Assembly: GCA_018816605.1 (NCBI GenBank)
Contig: JAHIVS010000034.1
Location: 1 to 16,820, forward strand
Origin: Pseudomonadota bacterium
GTDB lineage: Bacteria; Desulfobacterota; Desulfobacteria; Desulfobacterales; Desulfobacteraceae
Direction: 5' to 3'
Length of the DNA stretch: 16,820 nt
The position numbers were made by a program, and so were the translations under genes. Position 1 is the stretch's first letter; every line of letters begins with the position of its first letter. This document shows, in pieces, positions 1-6,834 of this stretch. The notes under the pieces were generated by a model that saw only the letters and a list, made by a program, of their open reading frames with translations, had not been told where the DNA came from and made no database searches.

Positions 1-23
1 CAACAGCGGCATTGGGGATGCTT

Positions 24-683
24 TTAGGCCATCGGCAATTCATGGCGGTTTTCCATTGTGATTGCAGCCTCCGGGCACACCGGGACACAAACCCCGCACC
101 CGTAGCAGCACTCCGGATCAAAGACCAGTCCATTGTCAGTCATACCCCTGGCCGCAAAGGGACACGTTTCTATACAAAGTCCACAGTCTCGGCAAAGGGA
201 TTCATTGGTGCCTGCACTGAAGTCTGAATGCACCACCAACTCGGTCCGTTTGTATTTGATCAGCAGCTGCAAATCATGACAACAGCAAGGGCAGCAGCTG
301 CATAAGGCAAACACTTCCTGGCCCGGCCGATATAAGCTCAGATGAACAAGGCCTGCTTTGCCGGCACTTCGCAGCACCCGGATGGCTTCTTTTTCGTCCA
401 CTTTTCGGGCCTCATTTTTTTCAACAGCTTTATCGGCAACTTCGTTTAATAGAAAACACACCTCTTTGGGTTTATCACATTGATAATGGGTCCGGCATGC
501 ACAGGCCGTTAAGGCAAAGGAATTTGCCCGGGTGAGTATGGATAGGGCCTGTTGTGTCGGCATCACCCATTGCTTGGCGTCAAGGGATTTTTCAATGGGG
601 ATCACTCTGGATGTATAGGCAATTTTACCTTCACCCAGCCATTTGTCGTATCGGTTGGCGTATTTTCTCAGGTATGAATCCAT
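24..683 (-). CDS. Cysteine-rich 4Fe-4S dicluster ferredoxin-like protein
   Basis: 219 residues. The C-terminal third is a bacterial-type ferredoxin with two CxxCxxCxxxCP motifs (C164/167/170/174 and C193/196/199/203), each expected to hold one [4Fe-4S] cluster. Upstream lie two further cysteine groups: C61-x-C63 with C69 and C76, and a dense run C128-S-C-C-P-C-C-C135, which may bind another metal centre; this part I do not recognise as a named enzyme. No signal peptide or membrane segment, so cytoplasmic. The ATG start is preceded by AGGAGG four bases away. It is the last visible gene of a minus-strand run, 49 bp after the Fe-S-DUF3786 gene, which suggests electron transfer to or from that protein. 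The ferredoxin assignment is firm; the specific redox partner is inference. Confidence 0.85.
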   Translation of the reverse strand: MDSYLRKYANRYDKWLGEGKIAYTSRVIPIEKSLDAKQWVMPTQQALSILTRANSFALTACACRTHYQCDKPKEVCFLLNEVADKAVEKNEARKVDEKEAIRVLRSAGKAGLVHLSLYRPGQEVFALCSCCPCCCHDLQLLIKYKRTELVVHSDFSAGTNESLCRDCGLCIETCPFAARGMTDNGLVFDPECCYGCGVCVPVCPEAAITMENRHELPMA

Positions 684-732
684 GTGCCCTCCTTGTTTAA
701 AAATAAATGTTCACTTTATTGCCGACATGGAC

Positions 733-1536
733 TTATCCATGGGTTTTGGCCAATTTTTTAAACATATTGGCAAGGCCGGTGGACAAGGTATAAATGTTTT
801 CTATGGGCAGGTTTTTATCGGCGGTAGTGTCAAAAAACAGGTTTAGATCCGATTCCAGGCCTTCTTCGGGTCGATTGTAGCAAATCAACATGGGCACCAG
901 GGGCAGTGGATGGATGATCAGGGAAATATCGGCATCATAATGATTCTGAACGGGTCTGCCGTTAAACAACTCAATGATGTCCCGGAAAAAAGAAGGGTTT
1001 GTATCAGCCACCTGTTTAAAGGAACCCACGCATTGATGCTCAAAAAACCGGGCCCAGTCTCTGGATGTTTCAAGCTCCCTGAAGGGCACCCATGATCCGG
1101 TCACCGCCAACCCTTTGCTGCTCAATACATAATTGAATACTGGTGGGACAATCCAGGGATTTACATGAATATCGGTAGAGATTTCGCCATTTTTGCCAAT
1201 GCCGAAGTCTTTGCCGAAAATTTTTAAAATTAACCGGCCATTTGAAAATTTACCCGCCAGTTTTTCTGCCCTGGACTCAAGATCAATCTGGTTTATCCGC
1301 TCTTTTAACTGGGCAAGCACCTTGATGTAGTCCTGCTCAAATGCGGATTCATATTCCACTTTCCGGGAACCGTATTTTTTGAGAACGGTTTCATCAATAA
1401 ACGGGCACTGACTTAAAGGGATTTGGCCCTGGAATACAGCTGCTGCAAACGCGAGGCAGGTGGGCTTATTGCATTTCCGGCAATTGGTTTTTTCCAATAG
1501 TTTAAAGACTTCCATTGTATTTTTAAATGTTGTCAT
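733..1536 (-). CDS. DUF3786 protein with N-terminal corrinoid-protein-type Fe-S motif
   Basis: 267 residues from the chosen start. Residues 10-46 carry C19-x2-C22-x4-C27-x16-C44 within a TNC..C...TC.AFA...CP context. This is the four-cysteine [4Fe-4S] module (PF04060-type) found at the N-terminus of the corrinoid iron-sulfur protein large subunit and related redox proteins. The rest resembles DUF3786, a family of unknown function in anaerobes. The frame is open to an upstream ATG at 1569, but the ATG at 1536 has GAAGGGG six bases upstream, so I take 1536. This start overlaps the end of the preceding DUF3786 gene by 14 bp, implying translational coupling. Cytoplasmic, no TM. Function unknown; the Fe-S motif is seen directly, and a redox or corrinoid-related role is inferred. 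Confidence 0.8.
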   Translation of the reverse strand: MTTFKNTMEVFKLLEKTNCRKCNKPTCLAFAAAVFQGQIPLSQCPFIDETVLKKYGSRKVEYESAFEQDYIKVLAQLKERINQIDLESRAEKLAGKFSNGRLILKIFGKDFGIGKNGEISTDIHVNPWIVPPVFNYVLSSKGLAVTGSWVPFRELETSRDWARFFEHQCVGSFKQVADTNPSFFRDIIELFNGRPVQNHYDADISLIIHPLPLVPMLICYNRPEEGLESDLNLFFDTTADKNLPIENIYTLSTGLANMFKKLAKTHG

Positions 1537-2173
1537 TGCATTCCCCTTCTTCGCTTTTATCAGCCGCAATTAGCTTTCTTGCCAAAAGACCGCTGGTCAT
1601 GGCCAGAGACTCCGGGTCCAGATAATATTCGCCCTGCCTTTGAAATAAAACCTTGCACTCTGCCGGAAACTGTTCATCTGCATCGTTCATCAACAGCAGC
1701 AGGGATAAGCGGGGCAGCGCCGTAAAAAAGATCGCTAAATCATAGTTCAGGTCGATCTCCAGGGCGGTTCCATTCATCTTTTTACACGCGATTTTCAGAT
1801 CGGTCAAACGCCCTGAAAAATGCGTTTTGATCTGACCTAGGGTCTCGGCATTAAAAAAATTGGTATTGGTAAAATGGGCCTGCCGTTTAAAATCCCGAAA
1901 TGTGCACCAGTCTCCATCCAGATATAACTGATCCGGACAAAGCAGGATATATTTGGCTAAAATGACGCAGGTTATATAGTTAGCCGTTTCATTGTCCCTA
2001 TTAAAAATACCCTGGCCGGAGACCTGATATGTTTGATTGAAAAAGGGAATGTGTGCAATGTTATTTTCAATTTGAATGTCAAGCCGGTCTTTGACCGATG
2101 CAAAATTAACGGATGCAATCTGCCTGCAATAGTCCTTGTAGTGATTTTCAAATATGTCTGAACGCTGTGCCAT
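1523..2173 (-). CDS. DUF3786 domain-containing protein without Fe-S motif
   Basis: 216 residues, recognised as DUF3786-like. It shares the family layout with the next gene: an early HIPFFNQ/YQVS strand region, a central CILAKYILL helix, a GDWCTFRDFK segment, and a hydrophobic ALPRLSLLLL stretch corresponding to HPLPLVPMLI in the neighbour. It lacks the N-terminal four-cysteine module, so the pair looks like a duplication in which only one copy carries the cluster. The start has GGAGG about ten bases upstream. It is the first gene of the three-gene minus-strand operon and faces the divergent LuxR-type regulator. No signal peptide or TM. No biochemical function is known to me for this family. 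Confidence 0.75.
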   Translation of the reverse strand: MAQRSDIFENHYKDYCRQIASVNFASVKDRLDIQIENNIAHIPFFNQTYQVSGQGIFNRDNETANYITCVILAKYILLCPDQLYLDGDWCTFRDFKRQAHFTNTNFFNAETLGQIKTHFSGRLTDLKIACKKMNGTALEIDLNYDLAIFFTALPRLSLLLLMNDADEQFPAECKVLFQRQGEYYLDPESLAMTSGLLARKLIAADKSEEGECNDNI

Positions 2174-2218
2174 ATAAAAGTATCCTCCATTTTCTGATCC
2201 AGGTTACGCTGCAAATCT

Positions 2219-2252
2219 TGTATTTAATTAAGCTTTATTTCAATTAAATACA
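2219..2252. promoter_or_regulatory. Perfect 11-bp inverted repeat, candidate operator
   Basis: TGTATTTAATT (2219-2229) and AATTAAATACA (2242-2252) are exact reverse complements separated by 12 bp. The repeat lies 46 bp upstream of the first DUF3786 gene, in the gap shared with the divergent LuxR-type regulator. Its position and symmetry fit the binding site of a dimeric regulator, and the neighbouring Fe-S LuxR protein is the obvious candidate. AT-richness raises the chance of coincidence, but 11 of 11 matched pairs is notable. There is no U-tract or GC stem, so it is not a terminator. Confidence 0.55.
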
Positions 2253-2312
2253 TCCCCCATTTGGGCGATTTTTAAGATATTTAACGCAACCGACTTCGGC
2301 TTTGCCGGGGTG

Positions 2313-2341
2313 TTGACATCCTGGGGGATCTGCCCTATGGT
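2313..2341 (+). promoter_or_regulatory. Sigma70-type promoter for the LuxR-type regulator
   Basis: A consensus -35 TTGACA (2313-2318) is followed by a 17-bp spacer and a -10 TATGGT (2336-2341, four of six matches). Initiation near 2348 would give a leader of about 120 nt to the preferred start at 2468. The inverted repeat at 2219-2252 would lie roughly 95-130 bp upstream of the start point. Confidence 0.5.
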
Positions 2342-2467
2342 TGAACAAAATAAATTGAGCCGACAACCATGACACCAGGACATTCCAATATCGGATTTCA
2401 CAGTTTGCGGGTATGCTCCATGGGACGGGGGCCTGCAACCCGGTCTGCGGATAAACTAGAGGCATGC

Positions 2468-3268
2468 ATGATGGCGGAGTTTGATTTTTCCATGGATATC
2501 GAATTCTTATTCCCCTACATCAATGCCGAGGTAAAAAAAGCGCAATTGTATGATACTCCGTCCTATATCCGGTTCGGTTTTGATCAGACCCTGTGTGTGC
2601 TTTATCCGGACAGGGGACTTGCCTCCCCCTTTGATGACAATGAGGATGCAAGGGATTTCATGGTTCGGCTCATGGCATTTTTAAATGACATGCATCATCG
2701 GAAGGCTCAGATCGCCCCTCGGTATACCATTTTCAGGCATACGGCCATCACCCAGATATTAAAGCTGTTGCCCCAGACCAATTGCAATGATTGCGGCTTT
2801 AATACCTGTATGGCCTTTGCCGCCATGCTCGGCCGGCAGCAGACCCTTCCGGGGCGGTGCCCCCACATCAGCAGACCGGTACAGGAAAAAGCCATTTTCC
2901 CGGTTCTTGATAACAATGGAAAACTATTGTCCACCATTACCCTGGATATTGATAACACCCAGAATGTATCTGCCCTGGATTCGGCAAAGCAATATATTGA
3001 AAATCTGGAAAAAAAAATTGCGCGCTTATCCGGCAGGGAAAGCGATAAGAGGGATGAGGCCAACCGCCAATTGCCGACGCCTTTGAGCCAGAGGGAAATA
3101 GAAGTGCTTCAAATGCTTGCCTGGGGCACCACAAATGTGGAAATAGCACATGCGTTAAATATCAGCCCCCATACGGTGAAAAGCCATATTACGCATATTT
3201 TTAATAAACTGGGGGTAAACAGCCGGACCCAGGCATCGGTCTGGGCCACCCAGAAGCATTTTGTTTAA
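2468..3268 (+). CDS. LuxR-family transcriptional regulator with internal Fe-S cluster motif
   Basis: 266 residues from the chosen start. Residues 100-135 hold C106-x2-C109-x4-C114-x16-C131 in a TNC.DCG..TC.AFA...CP context, the corrinoid-protein-type [4Fe-4S] module. Residues about 172-200 are charged and helical (linker or coiled coil). Residues 204-262 form a LuxR/GerE helix-turn-helix with the LSQREIEVL, NVEIAHAL and SPHTVKSHI signatures. It has no receiver or PAS domain, so the cluster itself is the likely sensor. The frame is open from an ATG at 2369, but 2468 has AGAGG five bases upstream and begins where the sequence becomes protein-like. It diverges from the DUF3786 operon, one member of which has the same cysteine spacing. 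DNA binding is secure by family; redox, oxygen or metal sensing is inference. Confidence 0.85.
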   Translation: MMAEFDFSMDIEFLFPYINAEVKKAQLYDTPSYIRFGFDQTLCVLYPDRGLASPFDDNEDARDFMVRLMAFLNDMHHRKAQIAPRYTIFRHTAITQILKLLPQTNCNDCGFNTCMAFAAMLGRQQTLPGRCPHISRPVQEKAIFPVLDNNGKLLSTITLDIDNTQNVSALDSAKQYIENLEKKIARLSGRESDKRDEANRQLPTPLSQREIEVLQMLAWGTTNVEIAHALNISPHTVKSHITHIFNKLGVNSRTQASVWATQKHFV

Positions 3269-3326
3269 CCGCCAATTGGGGTCTCTCCCTTATTTTTCAA
3301 AGGAACCGATTTTTGGCATCAGAATT

Positions 3327-3378
3327 CTTTCGGAGTCGGCAGATTTTCATGGGGTCAGCCTTCCTTCAAATCCGAAAG
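3327..3378. repeat. Long-loop inverted repeat between convergent genes
   Basis: CTTTCGGA (3327-3334) and TCCGAAAG (3371-3378) are perfect complements with a 36-nt loop that contains a weak inner GGC/GCC pairing. It lies in the 230-bp gap where the LuxR gene and the protease gene converge, so it could end one or both transcripts. No U-run directly follows the stem on either strand, so a terminator role is weakly supported. The rest of the gap shows no coding signal. Confidence 0.25.
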
Positions 3379-3498
3379 CTGAGAAAACAAATAAAAAAGA
3401 GTTGCCATGGATAGGTCCGGCAATAAAAAATCGGTAAAAAGGGGGCTTTCAGGCGCTGTTTATCCTGTTGGCCGGATCACCATGGCCGGACCAAAAAT

Positions 3499-6400
3499 TT
3501 AATCTATCATATAGGTCTGGAAAATCTGCTCATGGGAAATGTATTTTTCCCGGTCAGGATCTGACAGATACAGGTGTATGGCATTCACCCTGCGCAGAAT
3601 CTCTTCTTCCGCCCGCTTTCGCATCCGTATTTTTGTCTGGATGATCTCTTCTTTCAATGATGTGGTTGCCTGGGTGGCATAGTATTTTTCGGTTTTGTAT
3701 GCGATTCGTTTTTCAATGAGTTTTTCCCTCAGGTCGTTATGGGCGTCATCTAAGAACAGGACTTCGGGCATGAGATCTGCAAAATGGGTCACGGCAATGA
3801 TATCTTTTTTCCGCTGCCAGTATCCGATGAGAAATTCCGGTTCCAGGTCCTTGTAATTTTGCAGGGGCATATACATGCGCCTTAAGTATAACAGGACCTT
3901 TTCCGTTTTTTTCCTATGGCCGCCGATGATCACGGACCCGCCCACCTCGTCTTTTCGCACCCCCTTGGTCCAGGGGGCCCCTGTGATGCCGAAATCAATG
4001 CACAAGGGGATTCTCAGGAGGGCGGACATGGTGTTTAGGGCCAGGGCGTAACCGGCGGAAGGGCCGCCCACATTGTAGGAGGCACTCAAGAGCTGGTGGT
4101 GGATGGTGTAGTGTTGCAGCAGGTCGCCAAACAGCCAGGGAATACTGATTCTGGGGGACAATTCCTGGATATAGTTTTTCACCATGGTCAGCGCTTCCTG
4201 GGCCGATTGCTTGGTCATCTGCACGGCCATGTCCAGCTGGGCTGCGTTGGGGGCCGAAGAGGAGACCGCGCCGGTGACGATGATCGTGGAGCTGTCGACC
4301 CTTCCCGTCAGACTGGTGGCAATGGGCAGCAGCATGCCGGTGACGTCATTGGCTCCCACACCAATGATAAACCCCACCTGGGGTTCCTTGCTCAGTTCTG
4401 TTTCAAGGAATTCATTGAGCTGGATAGACCCCTTGCGCACGGGGCTCCTGGAAATTTCCCTGCGGGCGGATTCCAGATGGGTCGCAACCAGTGGGTATTT
4501 TTCTTCCGAGGTGATATGGTCCACCGATTCCATGATCTGGTCATAGTGGGTTACAAAGTTTTTCAGGTCATTTTTTATATTGGCCTTTAGCAGGGGCGGG
4601 GCTTTTACCGCATCCAATATCCCCAGGATGGTTTTAAAATTTAATTTGATGAACTCATGTTTTTCCTGTTCGGTTGAATGTTTCAGATCCCGCAGTTTTA
4701 ATAATACCTTATATTCTGTGCTGCAAAGGGCAATGGCTTTTTCCGTAAAAGAGGTAAAATCCGCCGGTGTATTGCAGATGCCCTGGGCGGTTTCAATGAT
4801 GGTCTCCACTTCAAACTCCCGCTTGTGGGGAATATTGTCAAATTGTTTTTTGATGATATCAAAAATATCCTTTTGCCGCATGTGGCCTGAAACTTCAAGG
4901 GTTTTTAGGCGCTTGGACCGGATCAGGGCAGGGTCCAGAATGTCCAGACGATTGGTGGTCAGCACTGTAAACACCTTGTTTAAGGGAATTTCGCCGTCAA
5001 TGATATTTAAGAATTTATTGGTGAGGGCATCGGAAGGTTGGCCGCCGGTAGCGCTTCTCTTGGGGGCCAGGGCATCTCCCTCGTCGAAGAAAATCACCGT
5101 GGGTGCCACCATCTTTGCAATATCATATACCTTTTCAAGGTTGGCCACGGCTCCGTGGACCGGGCTTGCGCTATCCTGCAGAGCAGAGGGGCTTGTGGCA
5201 ATGTCATGGACCTTCAGGTTGGAGGAGAGCCAGGTCCTGACCAGAAAGGTTTTGCCGCTGCCGGGCGGTCCCGTGAGCACCACGCCCTTTTCCTCGCTGA
5301 CCCCGTAGTTAAAACAATTGTTGGCCATTTCCGAAAATTTGTCCTTGATATCCCCCACATATTCCTCCCAGTTGACCTTTCGGTCCATGCGGTCCACCAC
5401 CTTGTTGTAGAGCTCTCCATAGACATTTTTGGCCACCAGCTGGAAGGCGCTTCGCACAAGGATGCTGTTGTCCAGAAAATCCAGGATAAAATCCCCCCGG
5501 ATATTGATGATGGATTCAACCAGTTTCCGGACATAGGCCGGGCTGATTTTGAGACTGCGTTCCTTGAAAATGGCATAGATCTTTTCGGCTGCTGCATCCA
5601 GAATCGGTGATTCCGGCAGAAAATGGGTGGGAATCTGGTGACGGTTAATCTCCAGAAGGATGATTTTTTTAAGATTTTCCTTGTTCATCCAGAATTTGGA
5701 CATGTCAATGATGCAGCCTTTTTCCACAAACCGCCGGTAAATGGCCGAGTCAAACCGATGGGTCTGGTCTGTTGTGGCAATGAGAAAACAATCCCGCCGG
5801 CCGTCAATGATTTCATCCAGCAGAATATTGCTGGTATCAATGAGGGTTCGCTGCTGTTTCTCGGCGCCGCCGCTGCCCGGACTTGTTTCTGATTTTCCAA
5901 AGGCAGAGTGGGCTTCCTCAATGTGGCGGATGGACGTAACCTTTGGGTGGCCCATGGCCCTTTTAAAATAATTGCCCGGTTCTCCGGACAAGGCGGTCTG
6001 GTAATCGTTGGGGGTGATAATGGAGGCATCCACCTCTATTCCCCGTTCTTCAAAAGTGGTGAGGCTGCTCATGATCCTTTTCTTAAATATCCGTCGCAGT
6101 ATGGGAATACCTGACAGGCGCCGGTAAAAGGCCAGTTTTTTCTTCCTGGCAATCTTCATTGCAAAGTCAGGGTCCACATCCTCAAGTGCGGTAAACAGGC
6201 TGTGGTTTGCCAGGATTTCGGCTTTTTTTTGTTTCCAGTCCACCGTGGGGATGACCTCGTTTCTAAAGACCACCTGCTCGAGGGCTTCCCTGACCGTTGC
6301 AGATTTGCCGCTGCCCGATGTCCCTTCGATGAGCATAATGGGGGCCTTGGGTACGTCCGGGTCCTCAAGATGTTCTTTCCTGATATGGGCCCGGTAGATT

Positions 6401-6813
6401 TTGTCAAAGGTTACGGCCAATTCCATGGGCACATGCAGATCGGTGAGTTCCCGGTCCAGAACGGCGATCAGATAGTGGTATTCAGGTTTTGTCAGTTCTT
6501 TTTCAATGACCCGGTTCCAGGAGGCACCGGCATTGGTTTCTCCGGAATAAAGAAAGCGTTTCTTCCAGTCGGTCAGAATTTCAGGATTGTTGAGAACATT
6601 CATCACCCGTTTTTTTCTGCGCATATAAAAGATCAGATACAAAAAATCTTTTAGACCCGAGACAAGGGGACTTGGGGCTTTATACTGGTTGAGACGGCTT
6701 CTCACAAACGCTTTTGTATCATAGGACCATTCCGTTGCCATGGATTCGATTTTTTTTATGGTTTCTTCGGGCAGGGTGATATAGATTTTTTCTTTTGTGA
6801 TTCGTTTGGCCAT
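3499..6813 (-). CDS. Tandem-AAA+ Lon-type (S16) protease with RHH-like N-terminus
   Basis: 1104 residues. Residues 1-45 have the strand-helix-helix pattern of a ribbon-helix-helix domain. AAA+ module 1 (about 155-400) has Walker A GTSGSGKS at 164-171, a deviant Walker B ending in E299-E300, and candidate arginine fingers R360/R361. AAA+ module 2 (about 490-700) has Walker A GPPGSGKT at 515-522, Walker B VIFFDE (D577, E578) and a classic AAA second region of homology (TTNRLDILDPAL, R632 and R635). The C-terminal domain (about 812-1020) is a Lon/S16 peptidase: GGPSAG with S919 and an IIGG-x3-K motif with K969 match the Lon Ser-Lys dyad. The last 80 residues are charged helix. The start has GGAGG six bases upstream. 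It lies 21 bp after the SPFH gene, so co-transcribed. Expected role: ATP-driven proteolysis, perhaps at the membrane. It is not housekeeping Lon, which is shorter, has one AAA+ module and its own N-domain. Confidence 0.85.
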   Translation of the reverse strand: MAKRITKEKIYITLPEETIKKIESMATEWSYDTKAFVRSRLNQYKAPSPLVSGLKDFLYLIFYMRRKKRVMNVLNNPEILTDWKKRFLYSGETNAGASWNRVIEKELTKPEYHYLIAVLDRELTDLHVPMELAVTFDKIYRAHIRKEHLEDPDVPKAPIMLIEGTSGSGKSATVREALEQVVFRNEVIPTVDWKQKKAEILANHSLFTALEDVDPDFAMKIARKKKLAFYRRLSGIPILRRIFKKRIMSSLTTFEERGIEVDASIITPNDYQTALSGEPGNYFKRAMGHPKVTSIRHIEEAHSAFGKSETSPGSGGAEKQQRTLIDTSNILLDEIIDGRRDCFLIATTDQTHRFDSAIYRRFVEKGCIIDMSKFWMNKENLKKIILLEINRHQIPTHFLPESPILDAAAEKIYAIFKERSLKISPAYVRKLVESIINIRGDFILDFLDNSILVRSAFQLVAKNVYGELYNKVVDRMDRKVNWEEYVGDIKDKFSEMANNCFNYGVSEEKGVVLTGPPGSGKTFLVRTWLSSNLKVHDIATSPSALQDSASPVHGAVANLEKVYDIAKMVAPTVIFFDEGDALAPKRSATGGQPSDALTNKFLNIIDGEIPLNKVFTVLTTNRLDILDPALIRSKRLKTLEVSGHMRQKDIFDIIKKQFDNIPHKREFEVETIIETAQGICNTPADFTSFTEKAIALCSTEYKVLLKLRDLKHSTEQEKHEFIKLNFKTILGILDAVKAPPLLKANIKNDLKNFVTHYDQIMESVDHITSEEKYPLVATHLESARREISRSPVRKGSIQLNEFLETELSKEPQVGFIIGVGANDVTGMLLPIATSLTGRVDSSTIIVTGAVSSSAPNAAQLDMAVQMTKQSAQEALTMVKNYIQELSPRISIPWLFGDLLQHYTIHHQLLSASYNVGGPSAGYALALNTMSALLRIPLCIDFGITGAPWTKGVRKDEVGGSVIIGGHRKKTEKVLLYLRRMYMPLQNYKDLEPEFLIGYWQRKKDIIAVTHFADLMPEVLFLDDAHNDLREKLIEKRIAYKTEKYYATQATTSLKEEIIQTKIRMRKRAEEEILRRVNAIHLYLSDPDREKYISHEQIFQTYMID

Positions 6814-6834
6814 TCGCTCCTCCCGGGCAACTCC

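Noticed and set aside
1..23. ATG at 12-10 on the minus strand as the start of another gene
   Set aside because: Only four codons are visible and no Shine-Dalgarno sequence precedes it, so it cannot be supported.
3470..3498. Repeated GGCCGGA with CCATGG just after the protease stop, as a terminator
   Set aside because: The two GGCCGGA copies are direct, not inverted, repeats; the possible stem is only about four pairs and has no following T-tract on the minus strand.
4096..5610. Several long plus-strand open frames opposite the protease gene
   Set aside because: The minus-strand frame has complete AAA+ and Lon motifs throughout; the opposite frames show no domain signatures and arise from the GC pattern of the coding strand.
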